Shown here one piece after another: positions 35,879 to 45,076 of a stretch of 64,000 bases of DNA. The notes below the pieces were generated by a model. The model saw only the letters and a program-made list of their open reading frames with translations, searched no databases and was not told where the DNA came from. How positions within the stretch are numbered: the first letter of the stretch is position 1; every line of letters begins with the position of its first letter. The translations under genes and the position numbers were made by a program. The stretch is from Arthrospira sp. PCC 9108. Its GTDB lineage: Bacteria > Cyanobacteriota > Cyanobacteriia > Cyanobacteriales > Microcoleaceae. The stretch lies in contig CP066886.1 of the NCBI GenBank assembly GCA_016745315.1, positions 5,952,501 to 6,016,500 of the forward strand, written 5' to 3'.

Positions 35879-36778
35879 ATGGCAGATATTGCAACCATTG
35901 AAGATTTAATCGAACAGAATGAGGCGAGAACCCAAGCCTTATCTGAGGAAGTAGATCGAGCCATGATCAGTGTAACTCAGGTTGAGCAGTTTCTGACAGC
36001 GATCGATAATAACTTAACCGTCGCTGGCGACACCGCGAAGGCTCAATTTGAAACGATGCTCGCTGCTCTCAACAGCACCGACGAAGCCATAGAGAGTGAA
36101 CTAGAAACGGCGAAAGAAAACCTAACCAGTCTCCAGGAAAAAATTACCCAAGTTGATGAAAAAGTCGAATCTACTTTAACGGAGATTAAAGCTAAGTTAG
36201 ATGAGTTAAAAAGCCACGCCGCCGAGATATTATCAGATTTAGAGTCGGAGGCGGAGTCAACCAATTCGGGGTTATTGGAACTTTCCCAACAGGTGCAAAC
36301 ATCAGAGGCGGAAACCCAGACCCAAAGTGAAACTGCTAAGTCTAATGTGGAGGGATTTCGCAATAAAATCGAACAATTGCAGGAGGGTTTTAATAGTCAG
36401 AAAAACAGCCTTTTTGAGCAATTCGAGGCTTTACAAGGTGAAATTCAGACAAAAATCGAACAAATTGCCTCGGATTTTGAGACATTGCGATCGGAAAGCA
36501 GTAACCAGACATCCGAGATGGAAAATGCCTTAGATACGGCTTCCGAAGATGCTATCAATACGATAACTAATAAATTTGTTGATGAGGCGAAAAGTCAGCT
36601 TTTAGGAAGTGCAGAATCTCTGAGTGAGGCTCTCAGTGCTTTGGGAGAAGCGGGGGAGAAATCCGAGGAAATGTTAGAGGGACAATTGGGGGATATTATC
36701 GATAACATTAATGATGTGGTGGACGCGGTGCGACCAGTTTTAGATGTGTTGTCAAGAGTTAGAGATTTATTAGGTTAA
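35879..36778 (+). CDS. Acidic coiled-coil protein, first of four
   Basis: The 299-residue protein is almost entirely alpha-helical heptad sequence, rich in Glu, Gln, Ser and Leu. An acidic central coil (about residues 70-220) is followed by a Ser/Ala-rich stretch and a short hydrophobic end, VRPVLDVLSRVRDLLG. There is no signal, membrane helix or catalytic motif. It resembles generic SMC, tropomyosin or chemoreceptor-type coils only by composition. A ribosome site (GGCAGGACGTTAGT) precedes the ATG. It opens a four-gene series with gaps of 18, 53 and 59 bases. Confidence 0.8.
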   Translation: MADIATIEDLIEQNEARTQALSEEVDRAMISVTQVEQFLTAIDNNLTVAGDTAKAQFETMLAALNSTDEAIESELETAKENLTSLQEKITQVDEKVESTLTEIKAKLDELKSHAAEILSDLESEAESTNSGLLELSQQVQTSEAETQTQSETAKSNVEGFRNKIEQLQEGFNSQKNSLFEQFEALQGEIQTKIEQIASDFETLRSESSNQTSEMENALDTASEDAINTITNKFVDEAKSQLLGSAESLSEALSALGEAGEKSEEMLEGQLGDIIDNINDVVDAVRPVLDVLSRVRDLLG

Positions 36779-36796
36779 TTTGAGGGAGTTAAGACG

Positions 36797-37795
36797 ATGG
36801 CGATCGCTGAAGATTTTGGTCAATCATTAGAAGAATCGGCTGAGAATTTAACCAACTTGTTAAATGTCTTAGATCAAGCCTATGATCAACTTGATCAACT
36901 CTGTGAACAATTTGAAGGGGAGAGTGACGACCTGGAAGAAACCCCAGAAGTTGTGGAAACCTCATTTTCTAATTTGGTGGAAACCTTAGAAACTGAAGAG
37001 TCTAATGTTACCTCGGCTCAAGAGGAGTTAATTTCCGCCTTAGAAGAACTCCTACAAAGTATTTCTGATGCTGAAGGTAGCCTAGATGAAACCTCAGCTA
37101 ATATCGAAGAAAATTACAGCACATTTGAATCGGAGTTAGATAATGATCTAGCTGAAATGGATGGGGGTATGGATGAAACCAAATCCACATTTGAGGAACT
37201 CAAAGACAGCTTCGAGCAACTAACAGAAGCGATAAATCAAGCCATGGAAACCACTATAGGGGTGTTTGAAACTTTGGGTGATGCGATATCAGATCTTGAG
37301 GAAAGAGTGACAACGACTCAGGAAGAAACAGAAGGAGATTTTGAGGGTTTAGTTACTGAAATATCCGATACTCATAGGGACTCGTTAGAATCATTATTGG
37401 GAGACTTTAGCCAAGTTTTGGCTCAGGATAAGTTATCGGAAATCACGGATAATTTTAGTAATTTTAAGGGGGTTTTGACTGATGTATATAACACCCTAGG
37501 TAGCCAAGCGGCTGAAGTAGCCGATAATCTTCAAGAAAGGGGAAGCGCAATTTTTGAGAATGTCAAAGATTATGCTGAGGACTCCCTCAAGGACAATTTA
37601 GAGGATTCCTTTAAAGATGCTATTGATGATGTGGTCTCAGATATGATTCAAGAGGTAGGAGAAAATATGGTGATGATGAAAGTGGGAGCGACGGTTACTT
37701 CATCACTGACTCCGATTTTGCCGCAAATTGTAGCGGCTAAGGTAGCCACCGGAACTATCAAACAAGTTTTGAGTTTGGGAGGCATTTTATCTTGA
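36797..37795 (+). CDS. Acidic coiled-coil protein, second of four
   Basis: The 332-residue protein is very acidic (runs such as EQFEGESDDLEETPEVVE) and helical through about residue 285. It ends with a longer, hydrophobic C-terminus (VGATVTSSLTPILPQIVAAK, then VLSLGGILS) that could insert in or bind to a membrane. It starts MAIAEDFGQSLEE with GGGAG upstream and follows the first protein by 18 bases. It differs from its neighbours in that hydrophobic end. No family is recognised. Confidence 0.8.
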   Translation: MAIAEDFGQSLEESAENLTNLLNVLDQAYDQLDQLCEQFEGESDDLEETPEVVETSFSNLVETLETEESNVTSAQEELISALEELLQSISDAEGSLDETSANIEENYSTFESELDNDLAEMDGGMDETKSTFEELKDSFEQLTEAINQAMETTIGVFETLGDAISDLEERVTTTQEETEGDFEGLVTEISDTHRDSLESLLGDFSQVLAQDKLSEITDNFSNFKGVLTDVYNTLGSQAAEVADNLQERGSAIFENVKDYAEDSLKDNLEDSFKDAIDDVVSDMIQEVGENMVMMKVGATVTSSLTPILPQIVAAKVATGTIKQVLSLGGILS

Positions 37796-37848
37796 GTTTG
37801 ACGGTTGAATGCTGCTTGTACTTATTCAGATATTAAGGGGAAGTGACA

Positions 37849-38775
37849 ATGGAAGAAGTTTATAATTCTTTGGCTCAAATGTCTTCGGTAGCACCGGATA
37901 AATTAAATAGTTTAATTGGGGGAGCTACAGAAATTAAAGATGCGGTGCGTGTCCTAGAGTCTAATGTTGAAGAAAAACAGGGTTTGATTGAGGCTTTGAT
38001 GGAGCAAATAGCTGATGCTTTAAATGAATTTCAGCAGGAGGTTGGGGAACAACAAACGGAAGTAGAAAGTGAGGTGGAGGAAACTAATAATATTGCGGAA
38101 ACTTGGCAAGAAATAATCGGTGAGGCTCAACAACAATTAAGCTCGGAAATGCAGACGGCTCAGGAAAAATTAATTGCTCTGAAAGAGGAGTTAGAGTCGG
38201 GTAATGATGAGATTAATAATGCGGGAGAAGAAGCACAAAATAGCCTGACTGAATTACAGGAAAAGTTGCAGGAGGGTCAACAGCGACTTCTGGATGCTCA
38301 AGAAAACCTGAGTGATGCTGTTCAAGTTTTGCGAGATAAAATTGAGGCGGCAAAAAATAGCGCTCAGGAACAGGTAGAAGAGTTAAATGATCAGGTGAAT
38401 GAGGCTGAGGATGAGGTGAGCGATCGCCTGGAAGAAATGGGTAATAGTTTTACGGAAATTCAGGGACAATTTGAAACGAAAATCGGTGAAATTACCAGTG
38501 ATATTATTGAGTCAAAAATTGATGAATTACTGGATGAGTTACAGGAGAAAATCGAAACGGAGTTAAAAGATTTGACTGATTCTGCGGTGTCTGAGGTGAG
38601 AGAAACCCTTGACAACATGATGGATAAACTCAGGGGTGCTAAAGATGATGCGGCTAGTCATAGACAGGTAATTAGTCCCCTGATTGAACAGTTAGAGGAC
38701 TTTATTCAACCTATGGAACTTTTAGTAGACTCGGTGCGAAGTTTAGCGAGTAAAGTTGGGGTTTCTTTTGGTTAA
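37849..38775 (+). CDS. Acidic coiled-coil protein, third of four
   Basis: From ATG 37849, preceded by AAGGGGAAG, the 308-residue protein is a long coiled coil (about residues 30-270) with heptads such as LQEKLQEGQQRLLDAQENLS. Gln and Glu dominate. The C-terminus (PLIEQLEDFIQPMELLVDSV, then SLASKVGVSFG) is mildly hydrophobic and lies in the same place as the C-terminal segments of the other three. The frame is open two codons upstream to GTG 37843, which is less well placed for the ribosome site. Confidence 0.8.
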   Translation: MEEVYNSLAQMSSVAPDKLNSLIGGATEIKDAVRVLESNVEEKQGLIEALMEQIADALNEFQQEVGEQQTEVESEVEETNNIAETWQEIIGEAQQQLSSEMQTAQEKLIALKEELESGNDEINNAGEEAQNSLTELQEKLQEGQQRLLDAQENLSDAVQVLRDKIEAAKNSAQEQVEELNDQVNEAEDEVSDRLEEMGNSFTEIQGQFETKIGEITSDIIESKIDELLDELQEKIETELKDLTDSAVSEVRETLDNMMDKLRGAKDDAASHRQVISPLIEQLEDFIQPMELLVDSVRSLASKVGVSFG

Positions 38776-38834
38776 GTAACCCTAGATAGATGGAAATTAC
38801 CCAAATTTGAGATTATGGAAATCAGGAGTTAGAA

Positions 38835-39731
38835 ATGACTTTAGAACAAGCAGCGAATGAAGTGGTTTTAAAAATGACTCAATTTTTAGAAAAAATTGAC
38901 TTGGAAGAAGACCATATTGATAATTCTCGCCAACAGTTAGAAGCCATAACGGAAGAAGTGGAAACTGACTGGTCAAGCCTACAAGAACGCGCTGAGGAAC
39001 TGTTGGAAAAAATAGCGACGGGGAGGGAAGAGTTGGCGGCGGAACGGGAAGCGGTTACTAATCAACTTGGGGAATTACGGTCAAAAATTGAAGCCGGACA
39101 GGAAGAAATCAATCAAGAATTAGAAGAGACTCAAACGGCTTTATCGGATTTTTATAACCGAGTTGAAGCTGTTACGCCAGAGTTGGTTGAGGTGATTAAC
39201 CAGGTGGGAGAATCGTTTATTTCCCTCAAGGAAAAGGCGGGGGAACTGAGTACAGAACAGGAACAAAACTTATCGGAAACTCAAGAGTTTATAGCTGAAG
39301 AGGTGAAAAGCGATATCGAAACTCACCAGTCAGAAATTGAGGAACGGAGTAGCGATTTTGAAACTTTTATCGGGGAGACTATTCCTGAACTGAAAGATGC
39401 TGTGAGCGACTTTACGCAACAGGTTAATGAAATTGTTGAGGGGGTAACAGACAAGGTACAAAACTTACAGGAAGTGGCGGAAAAAACGGCTGAAGATACA
39501 ATTGAGGAAATTACGGAATCTCAACAGGGTAGAATTGAGGAGTTGTTGGATGCTGCTAACCGTTTAAAGGATATGATGGAACAAATTAGTAATATCATCG
39601 ACCAAACCAGTGATACGGTGGTGACGACTAAAGATACTATGGTTGATGCAGCAGATACTACTAGCACCGGTTTAAATGCGGCGCTCGGTATTTTTGATGA
39701 CCTCAAAAGTATTTTAGGAGGGATTTTGTAA
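38835..39731 (+). CDS. Acidic coiled-coil protein, fourth of four
   Basis: The 298-residue protein starts MTLEQAANEVVLKMTQFLEK with AGGAG upstream. It is a Glu-rich coiled coil to about residue 260, followed by a Thr/Ser/Ala-rich stretch and a short hydrophobic end (IFDDLKSILGGIL) like the ends of the first and second proteins. The four proteins share length, acidity, helical layout and a short nonpolar C-terminus, though I could not align them in detail. They may assemble with each other into filaments or bundles. Confidence 0.8.
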   Translation: MTLEQAANEVVLKMTQFLEKIDLEEDHIDNSRQQLEAITEEVETDWSSLQERAEELLEKIATGREELAAEREAVTNQLGELRSKIEAGQEEINQELEETQTALSDFYNRVEAVTPELVEVINQVGESFISLKEKAGELSTEQEQNLSETQEFIAEEVKSDIETHQSEIEERSSDFETFIGETIPELKDAVSDFTQQVNEIVEGVTDKVQNLQEVAEKTAEDTIEEITESQQGRIEELLDAANRLKDMMEQISNIIDQTSDTVVTTKDTMVDAADTTSTGLNAALGIFDDLKSILGGIL

Positions 39732-39770
39732 TTATTGATAACTGCTGCTGATGACTGGGTGAAATGATGG

Positions 39771-40781
39771 TTAAATATTGGCGATCGCCATTAGGGTACA
39801 CTCCCAGACTAACCGAGGTTGAACGTAAGCCAGCAGATGTTTTTTAGCTTGTTCTAACTGGTGAAGTAATCCGGGAATTGGCGGTAAGCTATTGTTACCA
39901 TTAACCCCATGATTATGGTATTGTTCCCAATAGGAATTTTGCAGATAATCCACTAACCATAACTGAGCCTGAGTATCAAGAGAACGGCTAATTTCTGCTG
40001 CTAATTCGAGAGATTCTCGTAAACTTTGGGGAGGTTTTTTGACTTTGGCTAATAGTTCGGGTGAAATAGTTTGTAATTGTTCCCAACAGGCGATCGCTTG
40101 TCCGGGACTCCCTTGGGCCATTGCTATGATGTCAGGATGACGGCAAATTTCACCATAGCCGGTTTGATTTAATATCTGAATTATATCAGTATTTGATAGC
40201 CGAAAAAAGGGGATTTTTGCACAGCGAGAGACCAAGGTTGATAGCAAAGAATCTACGCTGGGAGCAATTAAAATTAACACGGATTTACCCGGTTCTTCTA
40301 GGGTTTTTAATAAACCATTAGCCGCTCCCTCAGCCATAGTTTCCGCCGCCTCTAAAACCACGACAGACCGCAGAGACTCCAAAGCCGGACGGCTGACAAA
40401 CTGACTAATTTCTCGCACCTGTTCCAGGCGAATTTGTGGCGGTGCGCGACGTTTGAGACCAGCGGCGGCGGCTTCGACTGCTGAGAGCAATTTTCCTTGG
40501 TGCAAATAGGTGGGTTCTACCCAAAGTAAATCAGGATGATTTCTCATCTCAACTCGATGTTTAATAGATTGTTTATGTGCGTCCTCCTCGGATGAATTTA
40601 CGAGATTTTTGCGAGTCGGCTGTAATAATAATTCGATAAAAAATCGAGCTGCTAAACTACGACCTACTCCGGGTATTCCGACGAATAAATAAGCCGGAGC
40701 GATCCGATTTTGGGCAATTACTCGGCTGAGAAGTTCGACAGCTTGAGCCTGTCCAATTAAATCGCTAAAGGCATCCATCAT
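39771..40781 (-). CDS. holB: DNA polymerase III delta-prime subunit
   Basis: Delta-prime is part of the clamp loader that places the beta clamp on DNA. The 336-residue protein has the AAA+ start FSDLIGQAQAVELLSRVI, a Walker A variant with Arg in place of Lys (GIPGVGRSLAARFF), a Walker B-like region, and the sensor and SRC motif LLSTLVSRCAKIPF. Loss of the P-loop Lys fits delta-prime, which does not hydrolyse ATP. It overlaps the end of tmk by 17 bases; tmk-holB is a common bacterial gene pair. Confidence 0.92.
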   Translation of the reverse strand: MMDAFSDLIGQAQAVELLSRVIAQNRIAPAYLFVGIPGVGRSLAARFFIELLLQPTRKNLVNSSEEDAHKQSIKHRVEMRNHPDLLWVEPTYLHQGKLLSAVEAAAAGLKRRAPPQIRLEQVREISQFVSRPALESLRSVVVLEAAETMAEGAANGLLKTLEEPGKSVLILIAPSVDSLLSTLVSRCAKIPFFRLSNTDIIQILNQTGYGEICRHPDIIAMAQGSPGQAIACWEQLQTISPELLAKVKKPPQSLRESLELAAEISRSLDTQAQLWLVDYLQNSYWEQYHNHGVNGNNSLPPIPGLLHQLEQAKKHLLAYVQPRLVWECTLMAIANI

Positions 40782-41460
40782 TATTTGAGATTAACCCCCA
40801 TTCTAGGAGTTTTTGATTGAGTATATTTTGGATTTGTTGAGTCACACGATCGCGATCGCCATTTCCATCAATAGGGACAATGCGCTGGGGATACATTTTG
40901 GCTAGAGTCGCAAATCCCTCAGCAACGCGATAGTGAAATTCTAGATCAGCCTGTTCAATGCGATCGGCTTTTTTTCTAGCCTTAATCCGGGTGAGTCCTG
41001 CTTCTACAGGAACATTTAACCACAGAGTCAAATCCGGGACAAGACCCCCAGTCGCGATCTGGTTAATTTGGTGAATTTGCTGTAAATCGAGTCCCCGACC
41101 ATATCCCTGATAAGCTAGGGTAGAGTCGGTAAAGCGATCGCATAAAATCATCGTCCCCTGGTCTAACAGAGGTTTAATCAGAGTTTCGATATGTTGTGCG
41201 CGGTCTGCGGCATATAATAATAACTCACTGCGATCGCTCAGAGGTTCGTTGATCTCATGGTGAAGCAGTAAATCCCGCAAATGCTGACCTAATTGGGTTC
41301 CTCCGGGTTCCCGCGTCACCTGAACCCCCGGTTGGTGGAGTTTCCCCCCGGGGGAATGGTTTAAGGACAGGCGATCGGCTAACCACGGCTGAATTTGCTG
41401 TATTTGCGTAGTTTTACCGCATCCTTCTATACCTTCAAATACAATTAGTTTTCCCGCCAT
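40765..41460 (-). CDS. tmk: Thymidylate kinase
   Basis: Tmk phosphorylates dTMP to dTDP for DNA synthesis. The 231-residue protein has the P-loop FEGIEGCGKTTQ (residues 8-19), the substrate motif VTREPGGTQLGQ, the DRFTDSTLAYQGYGRG segment with the conserved Asp-Arg, and a LID region rich in Arg and Lys (TRIKARKKADRIEQ). It is longer than the typical 205-215 residues because of a His/Pro-containing insertion near residues 32-46. It is the upstream gene of the tmk-holB pair. Confidence 0.94.
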   Translation of the reverse strand: MAGKLIVFEGIEGCGKTTQIQQIQPWLADRLSLNHSPGGKLHQPGVQVTREPGGTQLGQHLRDLLLHHEINEPLSDRSELLLYAADRAQHIETLIKPLLDQGTMILCDRFTDSTLAYQGYGRGLDLQQIHQINQIATGGLVPDLTLWLNVPVEAGLTRIKARKKADRIEQADLEFHYRVAEGFATLAKMYPQRIVPIDGNGDRDRVTQQIQNILNQKLLEWGLISNNDGCL

Positions 41461-41832
41461 TTCTGTATTGACAACCTCCCTAGATCTGATTCAGTCATCG
41501 CATATTATGGCAGTTTCGTTAATCAAAATCCGAAAATTTTAGCAAATCTGGTGGGGAGTTTTTACTAAGCCACACCCGAAGCGCTATAATAATCCCGGCT
41601 TAATGACTCATCTCTAGGGTTGTGTACCAGAAATGCCAGTATCTCTATCAGGGAACCATAAAAACAGTTAGTCAATATAGCACTACAGCTTGTTCACCAG
41701 TCGATTGCCCTCACCCTAAATCTGGATCCCAGAGAGGGAGAGGGACTTTGAGAGGTGATCAGATGATTTCTGAACAGGCTGTAACCTGCTTATTGGTATT
41801 AATTAAACTTGGAAATTATCGGGAGTTTTTCG
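41461..41832. other. Intergenic region
   Basis: The 372 bases lie between the divergent tmk and the small gene at 41833. A CCCTCACCCTAAAT...GGGAGAGGG inverted motif near 41708-41745 resembles a dispersed cyanobacterial repeat seen also near 24.05 kb. Open frames here are short and have no support. Confidence 0.4.
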
Positions 41833-42180
41833 ATGGCTCGTTATACGGCTTTTTTTGTGATTGCTATCAATATTGAAGATGCCAGAGAAATATTAATAGA
41901 TATTATGGAATCTTGCAACCTTGATCTGATTTATCAAACCCCCAGTTCACTTATTGCTAGGGAGGCGATCGGTCAAGTTTCCATATCTCAATTAGTCACC
42001 TTAGAGGTAGTATTTGATACAGCCACCTCCACAGACACAGAAATCAAAATGACTGTGGTTTTAAAAAATGAAGAATTACCCCTACAACCCGATAATCACT
42101 GTCGCCAAATGTTTGAATTGGTCAGCGAAATCATGATCAACCATCGCCAGTGGGTATTACTAGAAAGCATGACACTCTAG
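41833..42180 (+). CDS. Conserved-looking small protein of unknown function
   Basis: From ATG 41833 the 115-residue protein begins MARYTAFFVIAINIEDAREI and alternates strands and helices, with a motif LVTLEVVFDTATSTDTEIKM in the middle and an amphipathic C-terminal helix. It has no signal peptide or obvious catalytic site. I recall similar proteins in cyanobacteria but cannot name the family. It ends next to a terminator shared with psbA. Confidence 0.6.
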   Translation: MARYTAFFVIAINIEDAREILIDIMESCNLDLIYQTPSSLIAREAIGQVSISQLVTLEVVFDTATSTDTEIKMTVVLKNEELPLQPDNHCRQMFELVSEIMINHRQWVLLESMTL

Positions 42181-42206
42181 TCATTTTCATTTCAGTTAAT
42201 TTTCAC

Positions 42207-42245
42207 AAAAAAAAGCGCACCCCAATTCGGGAGACGCTTTTTTTT
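42207..42245. terminator. Bidirectional terminator between the small gene and psbA
   Basis: A run of A, then GCG...CCCC-AATTC-GGGAGACGC and a run of T form a hairpin with GCG/CGC and CCC/GGG pairing, and T-runs on both strands. It lies between convergent genes and can end both messages. Confidence 0.85.
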
Positions 42246-42265
42246 ACATACAAATTAGCTACAAA

Positions 42266-43345
42266 TTAGCCGATGTTAGGAGCAACTAAATTGACAGGTT
42301 TAGACTCAGTAGAAGCCAAATCTAACGGGAAGTTGTGAACGTTACGTTCGTGCATAGCTTCAATGCCTAAATTAGCGCGATTAATCACATCAGCCCAAGT
42401 ATTTAGGACTTTACCCTGGGAATCTAAAACCGAGTGGTTAAAATTAAACCCATTCAGGTTGAAAGCAAAACAAGCTACTGCTAAAGATGCAAACCAGATG
42501 CCAACAACAGGCCATGCACCTAAGAAAAAGTGTAAAGCGCGACTGTTGTTAAAAGAAGCATACTGGAAAATCAAACGACCAAAGTAACCGTGAGCAGCTA
42601 CAATGTTATAAGTTTCTTCTTCTTGTCCAAAGCGATAACCCCGGTTTTGGCTTTCAATTTCAGTGGTTTCACGTACTAAAGAAGATGTCACCAGAGAACC
42701 GTGCATAGCTGAGAAAAGAGCGCCACCAAAGACACCAGCTACTCCCAGCATATGGAAGGGGTGCATTAAAACATTATGCTCTGCTTGCAGCACTAACATA
42801 AAGTTAAATGTGCCAGAAATCCCCAGCGGTAAACCATCAGAAAAAGAACCTTGACCGATAGAATAAACTAACAGTACCGCCGTCGCAGCAGCTACAGGAG
42901 CGCTATAAGCAACAGCAATCCAAGGACGCATTCCTAACCGATAAGAGAGTTCCCATTCACGACCCATATAGCAAAAAATGCCGATTAGGAAGTGGAAAAC
43001 AATCAACTGGTAGGGGCCGCCATTATAAAGCCATTCATCAATATTCGCGGCTTCCCAGATGGGATAAAAGTGCAACCCAATCGCATTAGAACTGGGTACA
43101 ACAGCCGCCGTGATGATGTTATTGCCGTACAACAGAGAACCGGAAACGGGTTCGCGGATGCCGTCAATATCCACAGGAGGTGCAGCTACAAAAGCTAACA
43201 CAAAACAGATGGTGGCAGTTAGCAAGGTAGGGATCATCACAATACCAAACCAACCTACATAAAGGCGGTTATTGGTAGATGTTACCCAACCGCAAAACTG
43301 TTCCCAAATATTGAGATTTTCCCGTTGCTGTAAGGTAGTGGTCAT
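42266..43345 (-). CDS. psbA: Photosystem II reaction-centre protein D1, D1' type
   Basis: D1 binds the water-splitting cluster and the primary cofactors. From ATG 43345 the precursor has 359 residues. TyrZ (Tyr161), His190, His198 and the cluster ligands Asp170, Glu189, His332, Glu333, His337, Asp342 and Ala344 are all present, and the C-terminal extension follows Ala344. It carries Glu130, and Ala80, Leu158 and Ala286, where the ordinary form has Gly, Phe and Thr. Those three changes mark the low-oxygen-induced D1' form. Ser162 and Leu186 replace the usual Pro and Phe. The longer frame upstream lacks D1 similarity. Confidence 0.97.
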   Translation of the reverse strand: MTTTLQQRENLNIWEQFCGWVTSTNNRLYVGWFGIVMIPTLLTATICFVLAFVAAPPVDIDGIREPVSGSLLYGNNIITAAVVPSSNAIGLHFYPIWEAANIDEWLYNGGPYQLIVFHFLIGIFCYMGREWELSYRLGMRPWIAVAYSAPVAAATAVLLVYSIGQGSFSDGLPLGISGTFNFMLVLQAEHNVLMHPFHMLGVAGVFGGALFSAMHGSLVTSSLVRETTEIESQNRGYRFGQEEETYNIVAAHGYFGRLIFQYASFNNSRALHFFLGAWPVVGIWFASLAVACFAFNLNGFNFNHSVLDSQGKVLNTWADVINRANLGIEAMHERNVHNFPLDLASTESKPVNLVAPNIG

Positions 43346-43519
43346 ATCAAATATGATTGCGTTATTGAGTTTTCGAGGTACATATCCGGTAGTTGTTTTT
43401 CTACCGTGTCTGTAATATCTCACACTTAACTCATATATGTCAATAGCTTTATGACTATTTAGTTATATGTTTAATCCGATAAAACTGATGATAGCTATAA
43501 GTTTTGCTTATTAATTTCC

Positions 43520-45076
43520 CTAAATCCCTAAACTCACGCCACTGCGTCGGATATCCCCAGTTCCTAAAATAGTCCCATCAGCATTAGTGGCGACTCCATT
43601 AACCCCACCAAAAAACATATTCCGTTCCCCCCATTGGACAATTTCGCTATGGTCCGCAAGTTGCAGATGATTAATCTCGGTTTGATTAAAACCGGGTTCG
43701 ATATCAAAACGATAATTCTCCCAATGGACACGGGGACGATTAACGGCGGCGGCTAAGGACATCCCAAAATCGAGATAATTGGAGATTACTTGTAAAATGG
43801 CGGTGCGAATACGATTAGACCCGCCAGACCCGATCACCATCTCTAAACGATCGCCATCTAAAATCAAAGTAGGAGCCATCATCGAGGATAGTCGCACATT
43901 TTCCCGCCACTGGTGGAAGCCGTGGGGGTTCAAATCTTCCTCACCTAACATATTATTAATCATAATCCCCGTCCCCGGAATCATATAACCCGACCCCTCC
44001 CCGTTAGAAGTAGTAACACTAGCCGCATTCCCCTCACTATCCACAACACTAATATGAGTGGTACTCCCCCACTTATTCACGGTCTCCTGTAATTCTTGCA
44101 GATAGGGTTGTAGATGTTCTGGGGACAGGAACTCAGCAGCCATATTCTGTTCATGAAGGCGATCGTCAAACCCCTGTTTTCTCACAGTATTAGTTAATCT
44201 CATTACATCCGCTAAAATATGGAGATGCCGACAACTCCCAAACTCCAGATTAGCAACTTCAATTCCCGAAAGCAGTTCCAACCCCAAGCCAATGAGCGTT
44301 CCCCCGGAACTGGGAGGCGGATTAGTCAAAATCTGTTTTCCCCGATAACCAATTCTTAACGGTTGGCGTTCAATCACCCGATACCGTCTCAAATCCTCCT
44401 CACTTAAATAGCCACCCCCCTGATGACAATCAGCCACCAATTGCCGAGCAATTTCCCCCTGATAAAACTCCTCAAATCCCTGTTTAACCAGATATTCCAG
44501 AGTATTCGCTAGATTTTTCATAACTATTCGTTCACCAGCTTGGAGAATCGAGCCTTGGGGAGCATAAATTTCCCGACCTTCGGGGGAACTCAATAAAATT
44601 GAGGAGAGAATCTGGTTAAAAGTATAGGCTTGGAAAGTATTAATTTCTAAACCATTTCTAGCCAAATTAATCGCGGGTTCAGCCACTACCTTTAAAGGCA
44701 GTTTTCCTAGGGTCTGGTGAACCTTAAACACCCCAGCCGCCACACCCGGAACGGCCATAGAACCCAAACCAATATGAAATTCCTGAACACTGCCACCAAA
44801 ATTGACATCAACCGGGTAAAAATATACTTGACTTTTTGATTGTTTAATGCTTGGTGTTTGTGTAAAGAAATCAAATAAAATATTCTGATTGGTGTGGGTG
44901 TGAGCCAACAGGAAACCTCCCCCACCTAGGGAAGTTAACCCGGGTTCAGCCACACAAGCAGCCAGCATGGACGCGACGGCTGCATCAAAAGCATTACCCC
45001 CCAGGGGGAACATTGCTAACCCAGCCAGTGCGGTTTCTTGATGGCCGGCTGCGACGACACCATTTAGTTTCTGCAT
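43520..45076 (-). CDS. ggt: Gamma-glutamyltransferase family protein
   Basis: This N-terminal-nucleophile hydrolase cleaves the gamma-glutamyl bond of glutathione and related compounds. The 518-residue protein has GNAFDAAVASMLAACVAEPG and LGGGGFLL near its start. The autocleavage and catalytic Thr is in STTHISVVDSEGNAASVTT, and the oxyanion-type motif GSGGSNRIRTAILQV lies toward the end. No signal peptide is visible, so it may be cytosolic, unlike the E. coli enzyme. It has no operon partner. Confidence 0.93.
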   Translation of the reverse strand: MQKLNGVVAAGHQETALAGLAMFPLGGNAFDAAVASMLAACVAEPGLTSLGGGGFLLAHTHTNQNILFDFFTQTPSIKQSKSQVYFYPVDVNFGGSVQEFHIGLGSMAVPGVAAGVFKVHQTLGKLPLKVVAEPAINLARNGLEINTFQAYTFNQILSSILLSSPEGREIYAPQGSILQAGERIVMKNLANTLEYLVKQGFEEFYQGEIARQLVADCHQGGGYLSEEDLRRYRVIERQPLRIGYRGKQILTNPPPSSGGTLIGLGLELLSGIEVANLEFGSCRHLHILADVMRLTNTVRKQGFDDRLHEQNMAAEFLSPEHLQPYLQELQETVNKWGSTTHISVVDSEGNAASVTTSNGEGSGYMIPGTGIMINNMLGEEDLNPHGFHQWRENVRLSSMMAPTLILDGDRLEMVIGSGGSNRIRTAILQVISNYLDFGMSLAAAVNRPRVHWENYRFDIEPGFNQTEINHLQLADHSEIVQWGERNMFFGGVNGVATNADGTILGTGDIRRSGVSLGI

